Below, one piece after another: positions 23,407 to 30,667 of a DNA stretch of 31,695 nt. Numbering within the stretch: position 1 is the stretch's first letter; each line of letters begins with the position of its first letter. Source of the DNA: Collinsella sp. GTDB taxonomy: Bacteria; Actinomycetota; Coriobacteriia; Coriobacteriales; Coriobacteriaceae. Made by a program: the position numbers and the translations under genes. The notes beneath the pieces are model-generated. The model saw only the letters and a program-made list of their open reading frames with translations. It did not search any database and was not told the origin of the DNA. The DNA lies in assembly GCA_019425005.1 (NCBI GenBank), contig JAHYYK010000027.1, forward strand, positions 1 through 31,695, read 5' to 3'.

Positions 23407-25403
23407 TGGCCGAAAAACTCGGCGTCTGCTGCTCGCCAGGGACGGAAGGTGGCGGGATCGATCTTTACGTGCGCTGCGGCGGGCACGTCATACCATTTGA
23501 CCGTGTAGCCGGCGCCATGAGAGCAAAAGACCGAGTCGGGCGTGTTGGGCAGATCGGCCTCGGGCTCGTAGGCGGCAGCCTCGATTACGCGCTCGCCATC
23601 ATGGCAAGCCGCATAACCGGCGAACTCCAGGTACAGATGACCGCGCCCGCTCGTGTAGGCAGCCACCTCCAGCGCGTAATCCTGCACCTCGGATGCCGGC
23701 ACGCGACCCACAAGCTTCGCTCGGTCTCCCGCCATCGTCGGCGGCTCGTACTCGGCACCCATGCGTGTGGCATCTGACAACGCCCGGCCCACGCACTCCC
23801 CCGGCACCTCGAGCTCAAAGTGGTACCACGGCTCCAGCAACACGTCTGCGCCGACCTCGCGCGCCTGCATCAAACCCTGGCGAATCGCGCGATACGTGGC
23901 CTGGCGAAAATCGCCGCCCTCGGTGTGTTTGGCATGCGCGCGGCCGCCCGTGAGCGTAATGCGCACATCGGTGATGGGCGAGCCCGTCAGCACGCCCAGG
24001 TGGTCGCGCTCCATAGCGTTGGTGAGTGCCAAACGCTGCCAGTTAAGATCGAGCTCGTCGGTCGAGGTCACGGTGCCAAACTGCACACCCGAACCCGCCG
24101 GCAACGGCTCCAGGCGCAGATGCACCTCGGCATAGTGGCGCAGCGGCTCAAAGTGGCCCACGCCCTCGACCGGCCGCGAAATAGTCTCCTTATAGAGAAT
24201 GCCGCCGGGCTCAAACGCAACCGAAAGGCCAAAGCGATCGGCCAACACCCGCTGCACGACCTCGAGTTGCACGGCGCCCATCAACTGCAAATGGATCTGC
24301 TCAAGATGCGTATTCCAGCTTACGCCGAGCATGGGATCTTCGTCCGCCAACTCACTCAGCGCTTTAAACACCGCATGAACGTCGTGTTCGCCCGGCAGCA
24401 CCGTATAGGTGAGGACCGGAGCGATGACGGGCGCATCGCCCGCGGGCTCCGTGCCCAGGGCGTCCCCTGGGCGAACGTGCGTAAGACCCGTCACGGCGCA
24501 AATACCGCCAGCAGCAACTTCTTGGGCAAGCTCATACTTCTCGCCGTTATAGATGCGTACCTGATCGACCTTCTGTTCCCACGCCTCGGCACTGGAATGC
24601 CCGCTGATCATCTGTTTTGCGCGCAGCGTGCCGCCGGTCACTTTAACCCAAGCCAAGCGCTCGCCACGATCCCCGCGGCTGACACGATAGACGCGCGCGG
24701 CAAACTCCGGGAGCCACGCCTGCTCACGCATCAGCGCGCATATACCATCCAGTAGCTCGTCAACGCCTTGGTCCTTGAGCGCCGAGCCGGCAAAGCAGGG
24801 AAAGAGCTTGCGCTCGGCAACCATGCGCGACAGCGTTGCGACAGAAAGCTCACCCGCTTCAAGAAACTCCTCGAGCGCCGCTTCGTCCAACGCAGCAGCG
24901 TCCTCCTGAACGGCGCCGCCCGCCAGCAGCTCGTTGGCATCCAGGCAGCCCTCGGAAAGACGCTGCCCGAGTTGTGCCAGCAAAACATCGCGGCCGGGAT
25001 TCTCCAAATCGATCTTGTTGATGAAGATGAACGTCGGGATGTCATAGCGTGCAAGCAGGCACCACAGGGTTTCGGTGTGCCCCTGCACGCCATCGTTGGC
25101 GCCCACCACCAGAATCGCGTAGTCCAGGGCACGCAGTGTGCGCTCCGCCTCGGCAGAAAAATCGACATGGCCGGGAGCATCCACGAGCATGACGTGGGTA
25201 TCGCCGTGGTCGAGCACGGCCTGCGACGAGAAAATCGTCATGCCGCGCTCGCGCTCGATCGTGTTAGTGTCCAGATGCGAATCGCCATCGTCCACGCGGC
25301 CACGCTTGCGAATGCGGCCCGCGTTGAACAGCATGGCCTCGGCCAACGTGGTCTTGCCGGCATCGACATGCGCCAAGATTCCAACGACCGCTTGCTTCGA
25401 CAT
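23400..25403 (-). CDS. TetM/EF-G-like translation GTPase (ribosomal protection family)
   Basis: The 667-residue protein belongs to the TetM/EF-G branch of translation GTPases. Nucleotide motifs are complete: AHVDAGKTT (11-19), RERGMTI (51-57), DAPGHVDF (75-82) and NKID (129-132). EF-G-like domains III-V follow, with domain IV marked by GGRAHAKHTEGGDFRQATYRA and the C-terminal part by SGRGHLYLEFAGYAACHD. TetM is about 639 residues; this protein has an extra tail (SHGAGYTVKWYDVPAAAHVK) found in TetM-like translation factors of unproven function. It may protect the ribosome or act in normal translation; tetracycline resistance is not shown. Start ATG 25403 has AGAGGAG upstream. The last codon and stop lie in repeat B. 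Confidence 0.85.
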   Translation of the reverse strand: MSKQAVVGILAHVDAGKTTLAEAMLFNAGRIRKRGRVDDGDSHLDTNTIERERGMTIFSSQAVLDHGDTHVMLVDAPGHVDFSAEAERTLRALDYAILVVGANDGVQGHTETLWCLLARYDIPTFIFINKIDLENPGRDVLLAQLGQRLSEGCLDANELLAGGAVQEDAAALDEAALEEFLEAGELSVATLSRMVAERKLFPCFAGSALKDQGVDELLDGICALMREQAWLPEFAARVYRVSRGDRGERLAWVKVTGGTLRAKQMISGHSSAEAWEQKVDQVRIYNGEKYELAQEVAAGGICAVTGLTHVRPGDALGTEPAGDAPVIAPVLTYTVLPGEHDVHAVFKALSELADEDPMLGVSWNTHLEQIHLQLMGAVQLEVVQRVLADRFGLSVAFEPGGILYKETISRPVEGVGHFEPLRHYAEVHLRLEPLPAGSGVQFGTVTSTDELDLNWQRLALTNAMERDHLGVLTGSPITDVRITLTGGRAHAKHTEGGDFRQATYRAIRQGLMQAREVGADVLLEPWYHFELEVPGECVGRALSDATRMGAEYEPPTMAGDRAKLVGRVPASEVQDYALEVAAYTSGRGHLYLEFAGYAACHDGERVIEAAAYEPEADLPNTPDSVFCSHGAGYTVKWYDVPAAAHVKIDPATFRPWRAADAEFFGHM

Positions 25404-25478
25404 GGCTCTCCTCTTATTGCAAGCCCATCGCACGCGGCAACGGGCGTTCACGCTCCACACTGGATGATACAATTTACG

Positions 25479-25677
25479 GGCCGGTGGGCGAAGCGGGCCC
25501 TATCCCCCGACCGAGCTCATCGCCCCGCGTTGCCGCGCGGCGATTTTCGTAGGTTCGCGCCTTGCGAAAGCCGGCACCTCCCCTTTTTGTCTGCCCGGGT
25601 TCATCTGGGGCGGTAACAATGCGAGTCCCACAACGACGCGTTTTACCAAAAATGGCCCCGCTCGGGGCCATTTTTTA
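25479..25677 (+). ncRNA. Candidate structured ncRNA, possibly 6S RNA
   Basis: About 200 bases without a credible gene lie between a -10 TACAAT (25468-25473) and a strong terminator, in a 306-base gap between two minus-strand genes. Near the 5' end GCGAAGCGGGCCC then TCCCCCGACCGA resemble the 5' part of E. coli 6S RNA (GCAAGCGGGCC, TCCCCTGAGCCGA), and GGTTCATCTGGGGCGGTAAC near the 3' part is weakly like its partner strand. GTGGG near the start can pair with CCCAC near the end. Internal hairpins are ATCGCC/GGCGAT and TTCGTAGG/CCTTGCGAA. An SRP RNA signature is absent. The RNA nature is likely; the 6S identity is a guess. Confidence 0.45.
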
Positions 25678-25678
25678 T
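25648..25678 (+). terminator. Intrinsic terminator of the candidate ncRNA
   Basis: AAAAATGGCCCCG (25648-25660) pairs perfectly with CGGGGCCATTTTT (25663-25675) and is followed by more T. On the minus strand it can also end the acetyltransferase transcript, whose stop lies at 25710. Confidence 0.9.
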
Positions 25679-25709
25679 TTGAGCTGGGTGATGATACGTG
25701 CCTTGGCTC

Positions 25710-26198
25710 CTACGCCTCGCGCAGCCAATCAAACGCGACACGCGCCGTGCCGTCGGACACATAGACGATACCGACACGCTCGAACCCCGCCTTGGCGATG
25801 GCGCCCTGCATGGGCAAGTTGTCCTCGTGCGTGTCAATACGCAGATGGTCGGCGCATTCCTTGGCAAAGGCAAACATCGCCGCCGCGATACCGTGCACGG
25901 TGCCGTCGGATGCCACGCGATGCAGCACGGCATACGGAGTGTCGCTGCGCCATTGACCGTCCTCAATCACGTCATAGCACTCGTCCGGACCCGGTAAAAA
26001 GGCAAACGTCGCCACCACGCGGCCGTCGACTTCGCACACGTAACTGCCACCAGCGGCAATATCGGCAGCCAGCTGCTCGGCCGAAGGCGTGCCCTCGGGC
26101 CACTGCGTGGCGTTGCCATGCGCGCGCATAAAGGCGCGGGCCGCGTCATAGATAGCCATGACGGCGGGAATGTCGGTATCGAGGGTTTTTCTGATCAT
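25710..26198 (-). CDS. GNAT-family N-acetyltransferase
   Basis: The 162-residue protein has the GNAT outline: an N-terminal strand and helix (IRKTLDTDIPAVMAIYDAAR), a central strand VDGRVVATFAF, a stretch HRVASDGTVHGIAAAMFAFA where the acetyl-CoA pyrophosphate loop and helix belong, and a late strand with DNLPMQGAIAKAGFERVGIVYV. It acetylates an amine using acetyl-CoA; the substrate (amino acid, peptide, antibiotic or protein) is unknown. The canonical Q/RxxGxG/A loop is imperfect. ATG 26198 or the adjoining GTG 26201 are both possible; GAGG is upstream. It is divergent from the zinc-ribbon gene and shares a palindrome with it. Confidence 0.82.
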   Translation of the reverse strand: MIRKTLDTDIPAVMAIYDAARAFMRAHGNATQWPEGTPSAEQLAADIAAGGSYVCEVDGRVVATFAFLPGPDECYDVIEDGQWRSDTPYAVLHRVASDGTVHGIAAAMFAFAKECADHLRIDTHEDNLPMQGAIAKAGFERVGIVYVSDGTARVAFDWLREA

Positions 26199-26219
26199 CA
26201 CGCGGCGACCTCACGTTTA

Positions 26220-26251
26220 TTGGTATCACTTTGATTGAGCAATGATACCAA
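26220..26251. promoter_or_regulatory. Perfect inverted repeat between the acetyltransferase and zinc-ribbon genes
   Basis: TTGGTATCA (26220-26228) and TGATACCAA (26243-26251) are perfect inverted copies 14 bases apart, midway between two divergent starts (26198 and 26276). This is the layout of an operator for a dimeric regulator controlling both genes. The half-site resembles the TTGGTATAAC repeats before the AAA ATPase gene. Confidence 0.55.
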
Positions 26252-26275
26252 CGTTTGGAGAGGAGCGCGAAGCAG

Positions 26276-26572
26276 ATGGGGAGCAAAAAGCGAGCCGCCT
26301 GGTCAAAAGCCAAAAGCGAGTTTTTGGGCGCTGCCACCGGCGGCGATATGAGCGACCTGTTTGCACGCGAGGACGAGCGCCGCGACGCCCTGGACGCCGA
26401 GCGCGACGAGGCTTGGCGCTATAAGTCGTGCGAGCGCAAAAACCGTTACGACACACGCGCCGAAGCCGAGGCCGTTATGGCCGACTGCGAAAACCGCGGA
26501 CGGCGTGGTTTGGCCTGCTACAAATGCGAATACTGCGGCGGCTGGCACCTGACGTCGCACCCTTGGAAATAG
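26276..26572 (+). CDS. Small zinc-ribbon protein of unknown function
   Basis: The 98-residue protein is basic and helical at first, with charged runs (FAREDERRDALDAERDEAW, residues 29-47) that may form a helix or coiled coil. It then has C52 in YKSCERKNRYDTRAEAE, and a terminal Cys/His group: C81, C84, C87, H91, H95 in CYKCEYCGGWHLTSH. CxxCGGWHLTS with an upstream KxRY..EAEA segment is seen in small zinc-ribbon proteins of phages and bacteria; function unknown. ATG 26276 was chosen; GGAGAGGAG lies 11 bases upstream. A TTG 21 bases earlier is open but would overlap this site. It is divergent from the acetyltransferase and ends before a hairpin. Confidence 0.75.
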   Translation: MGSKKRAAWSKAKSEFLGAATGGDMSDLFAREDERRDALDAERDEAWRYKSCERKNRYDTRAEAEAVMADCENRGRRGLACYKCEYCGGWHLTSHPWK

Positions 26573-26583
26573 ACCCCGCATCG

Positions 26584-26615
26584 GCACGGCGCTGGCGAAG
26601 CGCCAGCCATCGTGC
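26584..26615. terminator. Hairpin between the convergent zinc-ribbon and RsmJ genes
   Basis: GCACG and CGTGC enclose a perfect GCTGGCG/CGCCAGC stem with loop AAG. There is no T-run, but it sits in the 48-base gap between two convergent genes. Confidence 0.5.
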
Positions 26616-26620
26616 ACAAG

Positions 26621-27325
26621 CTACGGGCGCGGCGGCACCAAAACATCGTAACGAACGGCCTTGCCCGCAAGCTGATAGCTCGGCTTAACGCCGGCAAGCA
26701 GCGGCCCCTTCACCGGTCGCTTGATAACGACCTTGCGCGGGTGCACCGCAAGCGCAGCTTCGACCAGCGTCTCCTCGTCGGCGCACGGCTGCTCCAGATG
26801 GTGCAAGAGCTGAAACTTCTTTTTCACCGCCGCGCTCTTGGTGCGCTCGGGAAACATGGGGTCCAGATACACCACGTCGGGAGCCGCGAGCTCGCCTTGC
26901 TTGATCAGCTCGGCCGTATGGCGAAGACCGGCAATGCTGTCCTCGCCCGCATGTAAGCGCATGCGCGCCACAGCAGCCGCAAGCGCCGGATCATCTGCCG
27001 CGCGATCCAAGGCGTCCTTGAGGAGTGCCGCGATTACGCAATCCTGTTCATACAGATCGACGGTAAAGCCCGCGGCCGCCAGCAGCAGCGAATCCTCACC
27101 AAAGCCCGCCGTGGCATCAATCGCCCATGGGCGCTCGATGCCTTTTGTGCGCGCAACCTTTACCAGCAGCTCTTGCTGCAGGCGGCCCTGCTTGAGTCGT
27201 GGCAGCATGCGGCCAAAATCGGCGCGCAGTTCCATCGTGCCGTCGGTGAGCGTGAGGCCCTCGGACTTCCCGGTCAGCTCAAGCCCCGCGGCCCGAGCAA
27301 CAGAAAAGGGATCGACGACGCCCAT
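26621..27325 (-). CDS. rsmJ: 16S rRNA (guanine-1516-N2)-methyltransferase RsmJ-like
   Basis: The 234-residue class I SAM methyltransferase shows the RsmJ arrangement: an N-terminal region with DGTMELRADFG, then KGIERPWAIDATAGFGEDS (SAM-binding motif I), VDLYEQD, and the catalytic VVYLDPMFPERTKSAAVKKK, in which DPM(F/Y)P is the N2-guanine signature. In E. coli the enzyme modifies G1516 of 16S rRNA. Start is ATG 27325, with AAGGAG 5 bases upstream; a GTG 6 bases earlier would sit too close to it. It is single, convergent with the zinc-ribbon gene, and follows a small membrane-protein gene on the same strand by 63 bases. Confidence 0.87.
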   Translation of the reverse strand: MGVVDPFSVARAAGLELTGKSEGLTLTDGTMELRADFGRMLPRLKQGRLQQELLVKVARTKGIERPWAIDATAGFGEDSLLLAAAGFTVDLYEQDCVIAALLKDALDRAADDPALAAAVARMRLHAGEDSIAGLRHTAELIKQGELAAPDVVYLDPMFPERTKSAAVKKKFQLLHHLEQPCADEETLVEAALAVHPRKVVIKRPVKGPLLAGVKPSYQLAGKAVRYDVLVPPRP

Positions 27326-27388
27326 GGACACTCCTTAGCAAACAAAACGAATACGTGAGCGCCTCCTCAGTTGGCACCCAACCGTCCG

Positions 27389-27532
27389 TTATTGTCCCAC
27401 ATGCGACATGGTCCACAGCATCCCAATGCAAAGCACCGCCATCAATCCCGTGCACACGGCAGCGATCACAGAATCACCCATGCGCCTTCCCAACGACCGC
27501 GGTTCACGCACTTGCTCTGGTCCGTACATCAT
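27389..27532 (-). CDS. 47-residue single-span membrane protein (small ORF)
   Basis: ATG 27532 (or 27529) to TAA 27389 on the minus strand encodes 47 residues: a polar, basic start (MYGPEQVREPRSLGRRMGD), then an uncharged span (SVIAAVCTGLMAVLCIGMLW, 21-40) and a short tail TMSHVGQ. The basic N-terminus suggests the N-in orientation. The ribosome site AAGGAGGAG is 2-4 bases upstream and is among the strongest in the window, which is the main evidence that this is real. It lies 63 bases upstream of rsmJ on the same strand. I recognise no family. The remaining gap to 27760 holds no feature that I can support. Confidence 0.65.
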   Translation of the reverse strand: MMYGPEQVREPRSLGRRMGDSVIAAVCTGLMAVLCIGMLWTMSHVGQ

Positions 27533-27760
27533 GGCTCCTCCTTAGACTCACTTCTTATCACGGCCTCATCATCGCAGCGCCGCACATGAGCTGCCATCGA
27601 TTTGACTTACAGCTGGCTTTCCTTTTTGAAAGATTGCCCTGCACAGGCGAGAAGCGCTTTCTAACACACACGCCGTCACGTTGAACTACAATGTGCTTCA
27701 CGATATGTGCAGCATATGGGACGCGCCAGACTGGCAGCGCCCGAATCGAAAGGACTACCT

Positions 27761-28162
27761 ATGAGCGCCGCGCGCAAGACACTCAAAATCCTTGCCCTCA
27801 TCTATTTTGTTTTGGGCATCGCCAGCCTCGTCATCGGTATCACCGGCATCGCAACCGGCAAATTTGAATCCGTCTACGGATCGAACGCCATGCTCGCCGC
27901 GGTCGTGCTTGTCGCCAAGGGCGTTATCGACCTTGCCGCAGGTGTTGCGGGCATCAAGGGCGCCAACAAGCCTTCGCAGGTGGATGGCGCGTTTAAGCTC
28001 GGCATCGTTGCCGCAATCGCCACGATTGCGCAGGCTGTGCTCACCCTTCCCGCGCTCGGCGGCAGCGCCGTCAATATTGGAGCCTTTGTCATCGTGGTCT
28101 ACGACCTGTTCTTTGTTCAGCAGGCACACGCCGTCAAGGCCGAGAACAAGGACCGCCTGTAA
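27761..28162 (+). CDS. Small four-helix membrane protein of unknown function
   Basis: The 133-residue protein has about four hydrophobic spans: LALIYFVLGIASLVIGITGI, AMLAAVVLVAKGVIDLAAGV, GIVAAIATIAQAVLTLPAL and VNIGAFVIVVYDLFFVQQA. It has a basic start (SAARKTLK) and a charged tail (KAENKDRL). I do not know the family; it resembles small membrane proteins of actinobacteria with no assigned role. The start is ATG 27761, preceded by AAAGGA 6 bases before; the open frame before it has no membrane character. It stands alone, ending at a strong terminator. Confidence 0.8.
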   Translation: MSAARKTLKILALIYFVLGIASLVIGITGIATGKFESVYGSNAMLAAVVLVAKGVIDLAAGVAGIKGANKPSQVDGAFKLGIVAAIATIAQAVLTLPALGGSAVNIGAFVIVVYDLFFVQQAHAVKAENKDRL

Positions 28163-28199
28163 GCGCTCACTTCTCATAGCCTCTGCAGCCAAGTAACTA

Positions 28200-28240
28200 A
28201 AAGGGCCGATCGCGCATATCCGCGGTCGGCCCTTTACGTT
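28200..28240 (+). terminator. Intrinsic terminator after the membrane-protein gene
   Basis: AAAGGGCCGA (28200-28209) pairs perfectly with TCGGCCCTTT (28226-28235); the loop has a further CGCG/CGCG stem. The following ACGTTT is T-rich. It ends the plus-strand gene upstream. Confidence 0.8.
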
Positions 28241-28252
28241 TGCCCAGATAAC

Positions 28253-28286
28253 ACCTGCCAAAATAAACCTGTCCCTTTTGGCAGGT
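28253..28286 (-). repeat. Palindromic repeat family A, copy 3
   Basis: ACCTGCCAAAA (28253-28263) pairs perfectly with TTTTGGCAGGT (28276-28286), loop TAAACCTGTCCC. It is the same element as at 8740 and 8807, in the orientation of the latter, and starts 2 bases after the RlmA stop; it probably terminates that gene. Confidence 0.9.
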
Positions 28287-28288
28287 TG

Positions 28289-29104
28289 TTAGCTGTGACG
28301 GTACTCGGCGATGATGAAGTCGATGTCGGTTTGAAGGGTGTCCAGGTTTGCCAGGCGCTCTTTATCGGCAGGGCGCGTGCGGTAGTAGTACGGCGTCATT
28401 TGGAACACCGCCTCGATGTCAGCCTGGGTCTGGAGCGTAATGTTCGCAAACACCCGCTGCGTTCCGACCAACTCGAGTTCAGTGGTCTTCGGCAGCTTCT
28501 CGTCATTGAGATATGGCGTGTCGTAGAGCACCTCTTTGAGGCCAAACAGATGCCGAGCACCCGGCACCACGGTATAGAGCGAGCCCTCTGGCGCCAGCAC
28601 GCGGGCAAATTCGCGCTCGTTAAAGGGGGCAAAGAGCTCGGTCACCATATCGAAGGCGCCATCGGCCACGGGGATAGCCTTCATGTTGGCCACGAAGTAG
28701 GTCGCATCGCCGCGCTTGGCGGCCAGGCGCACCATCTCTTTGCCCAGGTCGAAACCGTAAGCATCTACGCCCGGCACCGCACCCATGGCGCTGGTGTAGT
28801 AGCCCTCGCCACAGCAAATATCGAGCAGCGTCATGGGGCAGTTCGTAGACGCGGCACGTCCAGACACCCGCTCGCGCACCAGCTCGACCATCGCATCGCG
28901 CAACGGCGCGTAGTATCCACGGTTCAGAAAGTCACGACGGCTGCGCGCCTGCGACTTGGGATCACCCATGGAGTCGCCGCTCTTGGACGAGCGCAGCAGA
29001 TAGAGATAGCCCTCGCGCGCACGGTCAAATCGGTGTCCGCCCGCGCATGCGGCACCGCGCTCGTCGTCCACCAACGGCTCATGGCAAACGGGACACAACA
29101 ACAT
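28289..29104 (-). CDS. rlmA: 23S rRNA (guanine-N1)-methyltransferase RlmA-like
   Basis: The 271-residue protein begins with the zinc module of RlmA: C4, C7, C20 and H24 in CPVC and CAGGHRFD, followed by AREGYLYLL. Then ARSRRDFLNRGYYAPL leads into the SAM domain (LLDICCGEGYYTSAM, FDLGKEMV, FDMVTELFAPF). This is RlmA's layout. RlmA(I) methylates G745 of 23S rRNA, and RlmA(II) methylates G748 and gives tylosin resistance; which one this is cannot be decided. ATG 29104 has AAGGAG upstream. It is single, divergent from the MATE gene, with a palindrome between. Confidence 0.88.
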   Translation of the reverse strand: MLLCPVCHEPLVDDERGAACAGGHRFDRAREGYLYLLRSSKSGDSMGDPKSQARSRRDFLNRGYYAPLRDAMVELVRERVSGRAASTNCPMTLLDICCGEGYYTSAMGAVPGVDAYGFDLGKEMVRLAAKRGDATYFVANMKAIPVADGAFDMVTELFAPFNEREFARVLAPEGSLYTVVPGARHLFGLKEVLYDTPYLNDEKLPKTTELELVGTQRVFANITLQTQADIEAVFQMTPYYYRTRPADKERLANLDTLQTDIDFIIAEYRHS

Positions 29105-29160
29105 GGCAACTCCTTAGCGCGGACAACACAACGCCCACCATTGTCGCACGCCTCCCCCAC

Positions 29161-29191
29161 CTAGTCATTGGGGACGTTCTTAAATGACTAG
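29161..29191. repeat. Palindrome between rlmA and the MATE gene
   Basis: CTAGTCATT (29161-29169) pairs perfectly with AATGACTAG (29183-29191), loop GGGGACGTTCTTA. The GGGGAC core recalls the GGGACA/TGTCCC of the other palindromes. It sits in the divergent promoter region and could be an operator or a repeat element. Confidence 0.6.
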
Positions 29192-29255
29192 TCGATTAGG
29201 AGTATCATCATCTGCGCAAATAAGCACGGAAAAGCATATTAGAGATTGAGAGCGT

Positions 29256-30638
29256 ATGGCTGATACCGCATCTAAGCACATTGACATGACTACCGGCTCG
29301 CTGTGGCGCAATATCCCCCTGTTCGCCTTCCCCGTCGCTGCCACGAGCATCCTAGAGCAGCTGTCGAACCTCATCGCCACGGTCATCATCGGTAACTTCT
29401 CGGGCGACCAGGGAACCCTCGCCATGGCGGCAGTCGGCTCCAACGTTCCGCTCACCAGCCTTATGATCAACCTGTTTATCGGCCTGTCGCTCGGATCCAA
29501 TGTGGTCATCGCCAACGCCATCGGCCGCAACGACCAGAACATGGTCAAGCGCGCTGTCCATACCTCGATTCTTATGGCACTCGTGGGCTTTGTCGTCATC
29601 GCGCTGGGCGAGATCTTTGCCGAGCCCATGCTCGCCGCGCTCAACGTTCCCGCCGAAACCATGCCGCTCGCTTCGCTCTACCTACGCGTCTTTTTGCTCA
29701 GCATGCCCTCGATCTTGCTCTACAACTTTGAGGCCGCGATCTTCCGCTCCGTCGGCATCACCCGCATGCCGCTGCAGGCGCTTGCCGTGTCAACCGTCCT
29801 CAACATTGGCCTGGACCTCATCTTTGTCCCCGTACTCCACTGGGGCGTCGCGGGCGTCGCCATCGCCACCGCCATCGCCTACACCGTCAGCGCCGGCACG
29901 CTCTTTGTCCACCTGCTCAAGACCGACTCCGTCGTCCGCGTCACCCCGCGCGACTTAGGCTTAGACCCCGTCGCCCTCAAGCGCATCGTCAAGATCGGGC
30001 TGCCCGCCGGCATCCAAAGCGCTGTCTTTGCCGTCGCCAACATCATCATCCAGTCCGCCATCAACAGCTTGGGCACCGAGGTCATGGCGGCATCCAGTGC
30101 CGCCATGAGCCTAGAGTATGTGTGCTACAACCTGCTCAACAGCTTTAGCCAGGCCTGCACCACCTTTGTGGGACAAAACCACGGCGCTCGCCAGATCGAC
30201 CGTTGCACCAAGACGCTCAAGGTCTGCCTGGTTGAAGGCGGCATCGTTGCGCTCACCACCATCGTCATCATCGTCGGTCTGGGACGCGAGATCCTGGCGC
30301 TGTTCAACAGCGATCCCAACATCGTCTCGATCGGCTATATCCGCGTGTGCTCGATCTTCCCGGCATACGCCTTTAGCATGTTCTACGAGAACATGTCCGG
30401 TTACCTGCGCGGCTTTGGCATCTCGCTCATGCCAGCCCTCATCACCATGATCTGCGTCTGCGGTATTCGCTTCTACTGGGTGTTCTGCGTGTTCCCGAAC
30501 TTCCGCACCTTTGCGAACATCATGATGGTCTACCCCATCAGCCTGGGCACCACGGCGTTCTTTATGGTCGTGGCGGTATTGCTCTGTCACCCGGCACGCA
30601 CCTACCGTCTGACGCAAGCCAAGACCGGGACGCGCTAG
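29256..30638 (+). CDS. MATE-family efflux transporter
   Basis: The 460-residue membrane protein has about twelve helices in two similar halves, as in MatE proteins that export drugs or metabolites against proton or sodium flow. Early segments LFAFPVAATSILEQLSNLIATVI and GTLAMAAVGSNVPLTSLMINLF fit the N-lobe, and LKRIVKIGLPAGIQSAVFAVANIII starts the second half. Length is normal. ATG 29256 is preceded by a modest GAGAG. It converges with a LysR gene 30 bases away, without a clear terminator between them. The substrate is not readable; the adjacent LysR regulator is not shown to control it. Confidence 0.9.
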   Translation: MADTASKHIDMTTGSLWRNIPLFAFPVAATSILEQLSNLIATVIIGNFSGDQGTLAMAAVGSNVPLTSLMINLFIGLSLGSNVVIANAIGRNDQNMVKRAVHTSILMALVGFVVIALGEIFAEPMLAALNVPAETMPLASLYLRVFLLSMPSILLYNFEAAIFRSVGITRMPLQALAVSTVLNIGLDLIFVPVLHWGVAGVAIATAIAYTVSAGTLFVHLLKTDSVVRVTPRDLGLDPVALKRIVKIGLPAGIQSAVFAVANIIIQSAINSLGTEVMAASSAAMSLEYVCYNLLNSFSQACTTFVGQNHGARQIDRCTKTLKVCLVEGGIVALTTIVIIVGLGREILALFNSDPNIVSIGYIRVCSIFPAYAFSMFYENMSGYLRGFGISLMPALITMICVCGIRFYWVFCVFPNFRTFANIMMVYPISLGTTAFFMVVAVLLCHPARTYRLTQAKTGTR

Positions 30639-30667
30639 ACACATCCAACAAGGTGACGCATCGGCAA

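Noticed and set aside
23400..25403. Acquired tetracycline-resistance gene on a mobile element
   Set aside because: No transposase, integrase or conjugation gene flanks it, and its composition matches the neighbourhood; only small palindromes are present.
25479..25677. SRP RNA or tmRNA gene
   Set aside because: The conserved SRP GGAAGG/AGCAG loop is absent, and there is no tRNA-like end or tag reading frame as in tmRNA.
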